From contig NZ_BCWE01000022.1 of assembly GCF_001592105.1 (NCBI RefSeq), positions 1-54,668 of the forward strand: 54,668 nt of DNA. The letters are read 5' to 3'. This document shows, in pieces, positions 1 through 7,860 of this stretch. Positions within the stretch are counted from its first letter, which is position 1, and every line of letters begins with the position of its first letter. A model generated the notes under the pieces. It did no database searches and had not been told where the DNA came from. It saw only the letters and a program-made list of their open reading frames with translations. Made by a program: the position numbers and the translations under genes. This DNA is from Desulfolucanica intricata (lineage in GTDB: Bacteria > Bacillota > Desulfotomaculia > Desulfotomaculales > Desulfofarciminaceae).

Positions 1-104
1 GTAAGCCAGTAAGACCCCTGGCAGACTACCAGGTAGATAGGCCGGGTGTGTAAGCACAGTAATGTGTTTAGCTGACCGGTACTAATAGGTCGAGGGCTTG
101 ACCT
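1..104 (+). rRNA. 23S ribosomal RNA, 3' end (partial)
   Basis: The first hundred bases match the conserved 3' end of bacterial 23S rRNA, including the stretch around GGTACTAATAGGTCGAGGGC (81-100) and the terminal GACC. The gene enters from outside the window, so only the last part is present. It is followed by 5S rRNA and tRNA-Val in the same direction, the usual order of a Firmicutes rRNA operon. The exact mature end is estimated to within a few bases. Confidence 0.95.
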
Positions 105-135
105 AACATAACCACGCTGTGCAGTTTTGAAAGAG

Positions 136-252
136 TTTCCGGTGACTATAGCGAAGAGGTCATACCCGTTCCCATACCGAACACGGAAGTCAAGCTCTTC
201 AGCGCTGATGGTACTTGGGGATACCCCCTGGGAGAGTAAGTCGTTGCCGGAA
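136..252 (+). rRNA. 5S ribosomal RNA
   Basis: The sequence contains the 5S core ACCCGTTCCCATACCGAAC and the terminal stem in which TTCCGGTG near 137 pairs with the GTTGCCGGAA end near 252. The length of about 117 nt is normal. It lies about 30 nt after the 23S end and just ahead of a tRNA-Val. Ends are set from the terminal stem and may be off by one or two bases. Confidence 0.95.
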
Positions 253-259
253 TTGATTT

Positions 260-335
<76 letters not shown>

Positions 336-342
336 AAAGAAG

Positions 343-369
343 CTTGCGTTTAATACGCAAGTTTTTTTT
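343..369 (+). terminator. Rho-independent terminator of the rRNA operon
   Basis: CTTGCGT (343-349) pairs with ACGCAAG (355-361) around a five-base loop and is followed by eight T. It sits directly after tRNA-Val and closes the 23S-5S-tRNA transcript. Confidence 0.93.
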
Positions 370-444
370 ATTTTCTTCTATATTTAAGTTTAATGTTGTG
401 AAAAAATGCTGTAAAAAATTTTAAAGCATTTTTTATTTTATTGG

Positions 445-480
445 AACTAATTAATAATCTAATACGTCTATTAATTAGTT
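445..480. repeat. Perfect 12-bp inverted repeat, possible operator
   Basis: AACTAATTAATA (445-456) is exactly mirrored by TATTAATTAGTT (469-480) across a 12-nt spacer. The arms are AT-rich and no T-run follows, so it is a poor terminator. It lies about 60 bp upstream of the SIMPL-domain gene, where a dimeric regulator could bind. AT-rich sequence makes chance palindromes more likely, so the regulatory reading is only an inference. Confidence 0.4.
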
Positions 481-538
481 TGATCGCTGGGAGGTGACTT
501 GATTTAAATTGATTATTTATTATTAAGGGGGTTAGCAA

Positions 539-1258
539 GTGAAAAACAGAGTTATATTTTTATTATTAACTTTAGTTCTGGTATTAACGACAGCAACAAC
601 TGCTATGGCGGAGGAATATAGTAATGTTAATGTTATATCGGTTAACGGGCAGGGAATTGTTAAAGCAAAACCTGACCAGGCTGTTGTAACTATAGCTGTT
701 ATTACTGAAGATAAGACAGCCAAACAGGCTCAGCATGAGAATGGCCAACTGGTAAATAAGGCTGTTCAAGCATTAAAAAGTATTGGTATTGCCGAACAGG
801 ATATAATAACACAAAATTATAATTTACAGCCAAGATACAATTATGGGGAAAAGACAGCACCAATAATTGTAGGTTATACAGTACAAAACGAAATTATAGT
901 TACAGTTAAAGATACAGATAAGTTAGGTAATGTTTTGGATATTGCCGTGAGTAATGGTATAAATCGGATTAGAAATATATCTTTTTGTGTTGATAATGAT
1001 CAGGAATTAAAAGTTAAGGCTTTAAAAATGGCAGTAGTTGATGCCCGTGCTAAGGCGGATGTTATAGCTGCATCTTTAGGAATGCAGATTGTAGGAGTAA
1101 AGTCTGCCAGTGGAAATTGGGGTACAAACAATCCCGGTCCATTTTATTATGCAAAAGAGGTACAAGCAGATGCCGGTTTGGGAACAACTCCTATAAATCC
1201 TGGGGAAATAGAAATAACTGCTTATTCTGAAATAGTATTTATTATCGATAAGAAATAA
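539..1258 (+). CDS. SIMPL-domain (DUF541) exported protein
   Basis: A 239-residue protein with a classic signal peptide: a short basic start, a Leu/Val-rich core and a TAMA-E cleavage region near residue 24. The mature part has the SIMPL/DUF541 pattern: a first strand with the VNGQG motif, then AKPDQAVVTIAV, and the conserved ARAKADVIAASLG helix in the second half. Proteins of this family are secreted or membrane-associated and of poorly defined role. The start is GTG at 539 behind AAGGGGG (526-532). It is monocistronic, flanked by an inverted repeat upstream and a terminator downstream. Confidence 0.88.
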   Translation: MKNRVIFLLLTLVLVLTTATTAMAEEYSNVNVISVNGQGIVKAKPDQAVVTIAVITEDKTAKQAQHENGQLVNKAVQALKSIGIAEQDIITQNYNLQPRYNYGEKTAPIIVGYTVQNEIIVTVKDTDKLGNVLDIAVSNGINRIRNISFCVDNDQELKVKALKMAVVDARAKADVIAASLGMQIVGVKSASGNWGTNNPGPFYYAKEVQADAGLGTTPINPGEIEITAYSEIVFIIDKK

Positions 1259-1271
1259 ATATATGGAACTA

Positions 1272-1297
1272 AATACCGGTATTATCCGGTGTTTTTT
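1272..1297 (+). terminator. Terminator after the SIMPL gene
   Basis: A short hairpin built from ATACCGG and CCGGTGT is followed by seven T. It lies about 15 nt after the SIMPL stop codon. Confidence 0.75.
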
Positions 1298-1468
1298 TGT
1301 ACATTATGTTTTTATCTTAGTAAAAATAGGGGTATGTTTTATTAAAATCTTTAGTCAGAGACGAGTCAATGTAATAAACTGTATACATTATTATATTATG
1401 GCTGGTATTTAAGTATTGTTCAGGGTATAATGTTAAGAGTGTTAGATTATAAAGAGGAGTGAAATTTT

Positions 1469-1894
1469 TTGAAAAAAGCTGTTATTGAAACGGATAGGGG
1501 AAATATTGTTTTAAAATTATTTGAAAAAGATGCTCCTAACACGGTGAAAAATTTTGAAACCTTAATTAAGAAGGGATTCTATGACGGTTTAACCTTTCAC
1601 CGAGTAATTCCTGGCTTTGTAATTCAGGGCGGGTGTCCTAAAGGTAACGGTACCGGCGGGCCGGGGTACACCATTAAGTGTGAAATCAACCCCAATAAAC
1701 ATGTGCGTGGTGCTCTGTCTATGGCTCATGCCGGTCGTGACACAGGTGGAAGCCAATTTTTTATTTGCCATGATGCTTTTCCCCATCTGGATGGTGTACA
1801 TACAGTTTTCGGCCAGGTTATTGAGGGTATGGATGTTGTAGACGATATCAAGCAGGGTGACAAAATGAATAAAGTAAGAATCGAGGAAGACTAA
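1469..1894 (+). CDS. ppiB: Peptidyl-prolyl cis-trans isomerase, cyclophilin type
   Basis: A 141-residue single-domain cyclophilin that catalyses prolyl isomerisation during folding, probably in the cytoplasm because no signal peptide is seen. Active-site motifs are [13 protein letters not shown] around residues 43-55 and GGSQFFI near residue 92. The length suits the compact bacterial PpiB type. The start codon is TTG at 1469 behind AAAGAGGAG; no closer ATG exists and the N-terminus [12 protein letters not shown] is the normal family start. A TATAAT box at 1426-1431 is a likely -10 element. A hairpin follows the stop. Confidence 0.95.
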   Translation: MKKAVIETDRGNIVLKLFEKDAPNTVKNFETLIKKGFYDGLTFHRVIPGFVIQGGCPKGNGTGGPGYTIKCEINPNKHVRGALSMAHAGRDTGGSQFFICHDAFPHLDGVHTVFGQVIEGMDVVDDIKQGDKMNKVRIEED

Positions 1895-1901
1895 TATTAA
1901 G

Positions 1902-1957
1902 CGACCTTTTTAAAAGGTCGTTTAAATATTTAATGCCTCCATTTAATTTGGAGGCAT
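1902..1957 (+). terminator. Two tandem hairpins after ppiB
   Basis: CGACCTTT (1902-1909) pairs with AAAGGTCG (1913-1920), followed by TTTAAAT, a plausible terminator. A second perfect 9-bp hairpin, ATGCCTCCA (1933-1941) with TGGAGGCAT (1949-1957), follows without a T-run. The remaining gap to the next gene (1958-2200) is AT-rich and shows nothing else recognisable. Confidence 0.6.
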
Positions 1958-2200
1958 ACAGGAGAGAAACTGAAACTTATAAAATTGGCGGTATAATTAT
2001 TTTAGTAAACAATGGTAAATATAACAATATATTATCCGCCAACTGTCTTATTTAAGGGTTTAATGGTATTGAACATAAGTTAAAATGATATAGTTTCCAT
2101 TTGACATACTATGTATCTAATTAATTTCTAAATATAATTATTTGCCTGGATTAAATCTTTAGTTTAAATTATAAGAAGCTAATGTTTATTGGAGGTATTT

Positions 2201-4360
2201 ATGGATATTCATCAAATTATCATAGAGCAAATTGCTCAGGACACCGGAATATCACTAAAAAAAGTTACCAGTACAGTTCAGCTCTTAATTGAAGGAAATA
2301 CTGTTCCTTTTATTGCCCGCTATCGCAAGGAAGTAACCGGAGAATTAAATGAGGTTGAGATTCGTAGTATTGAAGAACAGTTAAAATTTTTGAGAAATTT
2401 GCAACAACGTAAAGAGGAAGTAATTAGACTAATTGACGAGCAGGGAAAATTAACTACCGAACTTAAAGAAAAAATTATCGCTTCCACAAAATTAACTGAA
2501 GTGGAAGATCTATATAGACCGTTTAGACAAAAACGTAAGACCAGAGCCAGTGTGGCCAGAGAGAAAGGATTAGAGTCCCTGGCCCAATTTCTTTTATCTT
2601 TACCTAAGACCGGTAATCTCGAACAGGAAGCACAAAAATATGTCGATGAAGAAAAGGGTGTACTATTGAAGGAGGAGGCTCTACAAGGCGCCAGGGATAT
2701 TATTGCCGAGATTGTTTCAGATGATCCGGAAGTAAGGGGTTGGGTAAGGAAGTTTACATACCAAAAGGGGCTTCTGATTACAGAAGCAAAAGAAAAAACA
2801 AATCGCTCAGTTTATGAAATGTATTATGATTACCAAGAAGCTGTGCGTACCTTGGTGCCTCATCGTATCTTGGCTATTAACCGGGGTGAAAAAGAAGGTA
2901 TCTTAAAAGTACGGGTTGATGTTTCCGAAGATAAAATTTTAGAATATCTGTTTAAGCACTGGATCAAAGTTCCTTCCTCACTAACTGCGAAAATGGTACA
3001 GGAGGCTATAATTGACGGCTACAGACGTTTACTTGCTCCGGCTGTAGAAAGGGATATACGCAACCAGCTAACTGAAAAGGCTGAAGAACAGGCCATTAAA
3101 ATATTTTCAAAAAATCTTCGCCAGCTATTATTACAGCCTCCGGTCAAAGGAAATGTTGTGCTGGGGGTTGATCCAGCTTACAGGACCGGCTGTAAATGGG
3201 CTGTTGTTGATGAAACCGGTAAGCTTTTGAAAGTAGGTGTGGTATATCCTACTCCACCACAAAATAAAATTGAGCAGGCCAAAGAAGTTTTTAAGGGATT
3301 AGTGGATCATTATGGTGTAGATATTATTGTCATAGGTAATGGTACAGCATCCAGAGAAACAGAGCAGTTTGTAGCGGATTTTATTCAGGAATACGATAAG
3401 AAATCTTTACAGTATATAATTGTCAGTGAGGCTGGGGCCAGTGTATATTCCGCCTCCGAGTTGGCTGGCAGGGAATTCCCTGAACTGGATGTTGCCGAGC
3501 GAAGCGCGATTTCTATAGCCCGTCGTTTGCAGGATCCTCTGGCAGAGCTTGTAAAAATTGATCCCAAGGCGATAGGCGTAGGGCAGTACCAGCATGATGT
3601 GTCACATAAGCGATTGGAGGAAAGTTTGTCTAATGTGGTCGAATCAGCCGTGAACCATGTTGGTGTAGACTTAAATACTGCCTCACCGGCATTACTTTCC
3701 TATGTAGCAGGTATTAATGCTAATGTTGCTCAAAATGTTGTAAAGTTTCGTGAAGAGGTGGGCAAGTTTAAGAACCGTCAACAATTAAAAAAGGTTCCCC
3801 GTCTTGGTCCAAAAACTTTTGAGCAGTGCGTCGGATTTTTACGAATATCAGACGGGGATAGTCCCCTGGATAATACTCCAATTCACCCTGAATCATACGG
3901 ATTGGTCAAAAAACTTCTAAAAGAGATAGGATGTTCTCTTAAGGAGATAGGTTCTATAAAATTAAAGAATAAATTAAAAGAGTTAAATGTTGAAGAAATC
4001 GCACAAAAAATTGGCGCAGGAGTTCCTACATTAAAGGATATTATTTCCAGCTTGGAAAGGCCGGGACGTGATCCCCGTGAAGAGTTACCAAAGCCTATAT
4101 TTAAAACCGATGTGTTAAAACTTGAAGACATAAAGTGTGGTATGGAATTAAAAGGTACCGTGCGAAATGTTGTAGACTTTGGTGCTTTTGTAGATATCGG
4201 TGTAAAAGTTGATGGCTTTGTGCATAAATCAGAACTCAGTGACCGGTATATTAAACACCCTATGGATGTTGTGGCTGTTGGTGATATTGTTAATGTTAGG
4301 GTTCTTTCAGTGGATATTGAAAGGAAAAGAGTGGCTTTAACCATGAATCGTAAACCCTAA
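2201..4360 (+). CDS. tex: Tex-family RNA-binding protein
   Basis: A 719-residue Tex protein, a cytoplasmic nucleic-acid-binding factor linked to transcription and RNA turnover. Domains in order: N-terminal helical Tex domain with the conserved PFIARYRKE motif (about residues 33-41), YqgF/RNase H-like core starting at GVDPAYRTGCKWAV (about 330), helix-hairpin-helix region (VGVDLNTASPALL onward, about 490-550), and a C-terminal S1 domain (KGTVRNVVDFGAFVDIG, about 650). An in-frame TTG at 2189 exists, but GGAGG at 2191-2195 lies after it and directly serves the ATG at 2201. Full length for the family. Confidence 0.95.
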   Translation: MDIHQIIIEQIAQDTGISLKKVTSTVQLLIEGNTVPFIARYRKEVTGELNEVEIRSIEEQLKFLRNLQQRKEEVIRLIDEQGKLTTELKEKIIASTKLTEVEDLYRPFRQKRKTRASVAREKGLESLAQFLLSLPKTGNLEQEAQKYVDEEKGVLLKEEALQGARDIIAEIVSDDPEVRGWVRKFTYQKGLLITEAKEKTNRSVYEMYYDYQEAVRTLVPHRILAINRGEKEGILKVRVDVSEDKILEYLFKHWIKVPSSLTAKMVQEAIIDGYRRLLAPAVERDIRNQLTEKAEEQAIKIFSKNLRQLLLQPPVKGNVVLGVDPAYRTGCKWAVVDETGKLLKVGVVYPTPPQNKIEQAKEVFKGLVDHYGVDIIVIGNGTASRETEQFVADFIQEYDKKSLQYIIVSEAGASVYSASELAGREFPELDVAERSAISIARRLQDPLAELVKIDPKAIGVGQYQHDVSHKRLEESLSNVVESAVNHVGVDLNTASPALLSYVAGINANVAQNVVKFREEVGKFKNRQQLKKVPRLGPKTFEQCVGFLRISDGDSPLDNTPIHPESYGLVKKLLKEIGCSLKEIGSIKLKNKLKELNVEEIAQKIGAGVPTLKDIISSLERPGRDPREELPKPIFKTDVLKLEDIKCGMELKGTVRNVVDFGAFVDIGVKVDGFVHKSELSDRYIKHPMDVVAVGDIVNVRVLSVDIERKRVALTMNRKP

Positions 4361-4476
4361 ACATAATAAAAAATCCTTCTAAATAGTGATGAATATTTTG
4401 GTATTGTAAATTGGCATAATATCAATTAATACATACAAAATTTAAATTGGATTCTCTATTTGGAGGGTGTGTCTTT

Positions 4477-7026
4477 ATGTTTTATTTCCGAACGGTTTCC
4501 GTTAATCCCAAGATACCCGACAGGATTAAAAGACTGCAAGAATTACAGTATAATCTATGGTTTAGCTGGCATAAGCCGGCTTTAGAATTGTTCCGGCAAA
4601 TTAATGAGGTGCTTTGGGAAGATGTTTATCACAACCCGGTTAAGTTATTACTTGAGGTGCGGCAGGAAGATTTGGATGCCGCAGCCCAAGATGAAGAATA
4701 TTTAGCTCTCTATGACCAAGTTTTTAATGATTTTGATCGCTATATGAACAATGATAAGTGGTTTCAAAAAAATTATCCTCAGCATAACGGTAGAACTATA
4801 GCATATTTTTCGGCTGAATTTGGGATCCATGAATCACTGCCGATATATTCCGGTGGTCTTGGTGTACTGGCAGGTGATCACAGTAAGGCTGCCAGTGATC
4901 TTGGGCTACCTTTTGTAGGTGTAGGTCTCTTGTATAAACAGGGATATTTTACCCAGCGCATTAATCGTGACGGTTGGCAGGAGGAATATTATCCACATCA
5001 TAACTTCTACCAAATGCCTATAGTACCGGCGTTACATGAAAATGGTACAGAGGTTCATATTCCGGTGGATTTACCGCAGGGTACCGTGTTCCTTAAAGTT
5101 TGGGAAATGAAAGTAGGTGTGGTTAAAATTTATTTACTGGATGCGGATGTTGCCCGTAACAGTAAAGAAGACAGGGAATTAACCGGGCAGTTATATGGCG
5201 GGGACCGGGACATGCGTATTAAACAGGAAATTATTTTGGGAATTGGTGGTGTTAAAGCCTTAAGAGCTTTAGGTATTACTCCGTATGCCTGGCATATCAA
5301 TGAAGGTCATGCTGCCTTTTTAGGTATCGAGAGAATTCGTGAGTTGGTTCAGACCGGTATTCCTGTGGCCACAGCTAAGGAAGTGGTGAAAGCCAGTACC
5401 CTTTTTACTACACATACACCTGTTCCTGCCGGTCATGATACCTTTGATGAAGGAAAAATTGATAAATATTTCGGTTATATGTTCGGACAACTGGGTATGA
5501 GCCGTGAGCAGTTTTTGAAGTTGGGTTGGGATAAAGAAACTAATTCCTTTAATATGACAATCTTAGCTTTAAATCTTTCATGCTATTGTAACGGTGTCAG
5601 CCGTTTACACGGAGAGGTTTCCCGTAAAATGTTCCACTGGCTTTATGAGCGACTACCATTGGATGAAGTGCCAATTAACTCGGTTACAAATGGGGTACAC
5701 GGCCAAAGTTGGGTAGCCCAGGAGTTGAAAGAGTTATATACAGAATACTTGGGTGCAGCCTGGAGTGAAGATATCACAAATCAAGAACAATGGGAAAGGG
5801 TTGAAGATATACCTGATGAAGAAATTTGGTCTGTTCATCAAAAAAAGAAAGAAGAAATGATTTTCTTTGTACGTTCCAGGCTCGAGCAAAAACGGTTACG
5901 CAATGAAGAAGGGGCGGAACGTATTCATGAAATTCAAAATTTTTTAAACCCTGATGTGTTAACTATCGGTTTTGCCCGCCGCTTTGCCACATATAAACGA
6001 GCCAACCTTATATTTTATGACAGAGAGATATTGAGTAGGATTTTAGGCAACCCGGAACGCCCGGTTCAGATAATTTTTGCAGGGAAAGCACACCCGGCAG
6101 ATGATGCCGGCAAAGAGTTTATCAAAAAAATATACCAGTATTCCAATGAGGAACCTTTTAGAGGTAAAATAGTTTTCTTAGAAAACTATGATATCGATGT
6201 AGCCCGCCATTTAGTACAGGGAGTAGATGTTTGGCTGAATACTCCCAGGTGGCCAATGGAAGCAAGCGGAACGAGCGGGATGAAAGCAGCTATGAATGGT
6301 GTACTGCACTGCAGTGTACTTGATGGCTGGTGGCCGGAAGGTTATAACGGGTATAACGGTTTTGCCGTTAGGGAGGAAAACAGTGTTTATCTTAGTGAAG
6401 AGGAACAGGATCGGGAAGATATTTACTCCTTATATAAACTGTTGGAAGAGGTAATTATTCCCACTTATTATCAACGGGAAGATAATTTACCCCGGGAATG
6501 GATCAGGAGGATGAAATCTTCAATTAAAACAATTACTCCTTACTTTAGTACCAACCGAATGGTACGTGAATACACAGGGCGTTTTTATACCCCGTGTATA
6601 GATAGGGGGCTGCTTTTTACGAAGGAAAATTATGCTCTGGCCAATCGAGTTAAAGCGTTTAAACAGTATCTTATGGAAAATTGGCATCATGTGGCTTTTA
6701 ATGATGTAAGTACCAGCGGTACTAAAGATATGAATATTGGTGATGAGTTGACTTTAAATGCAACAGTTAAGCTCGGGCCGATTCGTCACGAGGATGTGAA
6801 TGTGGAAATTGCCTATGGGCAGGAAGACGGACACTCGCTGCACAATATTCAAACTTCACCTATGCAGATGGTAGAAATGGTTGAAGAAGGTATATATAAA
6901 TATTCGGGAAAGTTACAGCATTCGCAGCAAGGAACATTTGGCTATACGGTACGAATTCGTCCTTTAAATGTTGATTTTGCCCATGCTTTTGAACTGCCTC
7001 TGGTGACCTGGGCGGGAACCTTTTAA
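4477..7026 (+). CDS. glgP: Alpha-glucan (glycogen/starch) phosphorylase
   Basis: An 849-residue GT35 phosphorylase that releases glucose 1-phosphate from alpha-1,4-glucans in the cytoplasm. The N-terminus carries the DUF3417 region typical of the shorter GlgP type (LQELQYNLWFSWHKPALELF). Core motifs include AYFSAEFGIHESLPIYSGGL, HINEGHAAF, and EASGTSGMKAAMNG, where Lys603 is the expected pyridoxal-phosphate lysine. The reading frame is open upstream to 4447, but TGGAGGG at 4461-4467 supports the ATG at 4477. No glycogen synthesis gene is nearby, so it stands alone here. Confidence 0.94.
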   Translation: MFYFRTVSVNPKIPDRIKRLQELQYNLWFSWHKPALELFRQINEVLWEDVYHNPVKLLLEVRQEDLDAAAQDEEYLALYDQVFNDFDRYMNNDKWFQKNYPQHNGRTIAYFSAEFGIHESLPIYSGGLGVLAGDHSKAASDLGLPFVGVGLLYKQGYFTQRINRDGWQEEYYPHHNFYQMPIVPALHENGTEVHIPVDLPQGTVFLKVWEMKVGVVKIYLLDADVARNSKEDRELTGQLYGGDRDMRIKQEIILGIGGVKALRALGITPYAWHINEGHAAFLGIERIRELVQTGIPVATAKEVVKASTLFTTHTPVPAGHDTFDEGKIDKYFGYMFGQLGMSREQFLKLGWDKETNSFNMTILALNLSCYCNGVSRLHGEVSRKMFHWLYERLPLDEVPINSVTNGVHGQSWVAQELKELYTEYLGAAWSEDITNQEQWERVEDIPDEEIWSVHQKKKEEMIFFVRSRLEQKRLRNEEGAERIHEIQNFLNPDVLTIGFARRFATYKRANLIFYDREILSRILGNPERPVQIIFAGKAHPADDAGKEFIKKIYQYSNEEPFRGKIVFLENYDIDVARHLVQGVDVWLNTPRWPMEASGTSGMKAAMNGVLHCSVLDGWWPEGYNGYNGFAVREENSVYLSEEEQDREDIYSLYKLLEEVIIPTYYQREDNLPREWIRRMKSSIKTITPYFSTNRMVREYTGRFYTPCIDRGLLFTKENYALANRVKAFKQYLMENWHHVAFNDVSTSGTKDMNIGDELTLNATVKLGPIRHEDVNVEIAYGQEDGHSLHNIQTSPMQMVEMVEEGIYKYSGKLQHSQQGTFGYTVRIRPLNVDFAHAFELPLVTWAGTF

Positions 7027-7068
7027 TTTATTTAGTAAAAAAAGTTTTAAACATATAAACTATCCCTG

Positions 7069-7139
7069 TTCAGTTAAATGTTATCTGACATAGTATCGGA
7101 GGAATAACCGATACTAATAGAGAAAAAATTTAAACTGAA
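7069..7139 (+). promoter_or_regulatory. Nested hairpin leader upstream of the 58-aa gene
   Basis: An inner perfect 9-bp stem (TAGTATCGG 7091-7099 with CCGATACTA 7108-7116) is enclosed by a 7-bp stem (TTCAGTT 7069-7075 with AACTGAA 7133-7139). The outer stem ends two bases before the GGGG ribosome binding site (7141-7144). The inner loop carries a decoy-like GGAGG. This looks like a structured 5' UTR; it matches no riboswitch class that I recognise. Confidence 0.4.
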
Positions 7140-7151
7140 AGGGGTAAATTA

Positions 7152-7328
7152 ATGGCTGACGGACAATGGATTATCTTACCAACAGAGACGGAGGTTACCG
7201 CTGCCCTGACCACCCCAATCGGTGATCACCTGGTCAAGAAAATGATTCAGGCTTACGAGGGAAGCTTTGCTAAAGGAATAGTACCCGCAGAATTGGCAAT
7301 GGGAAAAGAACAAAATAATTTACTCTAA
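7152..7328 (+). CDS. Small hypothetical protein, 58 residues
   Basis: A 58-codon ORF (begins MADGQWIILPTETEVTAALT) with a good ribosome binding site (AAAGGGG 7138-7144), its own structured leader and a strong terminator 7 nt after its stop, so it is very likely a real gene. There are no membrane segment, cysteines or known motif; the sequence is mixed polar with a predicted central helix (IGDHLVKKMIQAYEGSF). Its codon use resembles neighbouring genes. Function unknown. It faces the relic of an NhaD/ArsB-type transporter across the shared terminator. Confidence 0.7.
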   Translation: MADGQWIILPTETEVTAALTTPIGDHLVKKMIQAYEGSFAKGIVPAELAMGKEQNNLL

Positions 7329-7334
7329 TAAAAA

Positions 7335-7365
7335 GGCCCCCAATTTAAGATATTGGGGGCCTTTT
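7335..7365. terminator. Strong terminator after the 58-aa gene
   Basis: GGCCCCCAAT (7335-7344) pairs perfectly with ATTGGGGGCC (7352-7361), followed by TTTT. A run of A precedes the stem, so it could also work on the minus strand, where it now lies at the 3' end of the transporter relic. Confidence 0.9.
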
Positions 7366-7738
7366 ACAAGATCGGATAGCCATTTTTTCCGCTATACCGG
7401 CCACAATGACGTTGGCCGCAGCCCCCACCAGTGTTCCGTTGCCGCCTAGGCAAGCTCCAAGGGCCAGTGACCACCAGAGTGGTTTCCTCATTTCTTGAAT
7501 GAGTGGGATCTCCGGTAAGAGACAGTCCAACCTCCGCCACCTTAGCGATTACCCCGACTTCAACCAGGGATCCTACTAAAATAAATAATCCGATAAAGAA
7601 AAAGATGGTAGGCCATTCTATTGACAGTAAAACATCCTCAGGCTCTTCTCCGGTAATGATTAGTAGGAGCGCTGCCCCACTTAAAGCGATGGTAGCTGAT
7701 TCCAGGTGCAGAATGCTATGGAGAGCGAAACTTAAAAC
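7345..7738 (-). pseudogene. Relic of an NhaD/ArsB-type ion transporter (multiple deletions)
   Basis: Reading the minus strand from 7738, an in-frame segment encodes recognisable ion-transporter sequence (HLESATIALSGAALL, then EWPTIFFFIGLFILVGSLVE, then [12 protein letters not shown]). Near 7513 the frame shifts and the sequence jumps to IPLIQEM...[18 protein letters not shown]. In intact NhaD/ArsB/CitM-like proteins these two blocks are separated by roughly a hundred residues, so an internal deletion with frameshift is evident. The N-terminal part is missing behind a TAA at 7739-7741, and the C-terminus breaks off after [10 protein letters not shown], running into the terminator at 7335-7365. 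There is no ribosome binding site. The remains are clearly dead; the exact parent family (NhaD antiporter or arsenite permease-like) cannot be settled. Confidence 0.85.
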
Positions 7739-7860
7739 TTATATTTTAGCAATTTGTTATATAGAAGTCTAGGTTTTTTTTGAAAAGTTATCTGTCATAT
7801 ACCGCTAGTATATTAAATATATAGAAAAAGGAATCTTTTTGTTTTTTTGGGGGCAGGTAA

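Noticed and set aside
3883-4344. 153-codon minus-strand ORF
   Set aside because: Shadow of the S1-domain part of tex.
7503-7772. 89-codon plus-strand ORF
   Set aside because: It is antisense to the NhaD/ArsB relic and has no ribosome binding site; the minus-strand translation is the meaningful one.
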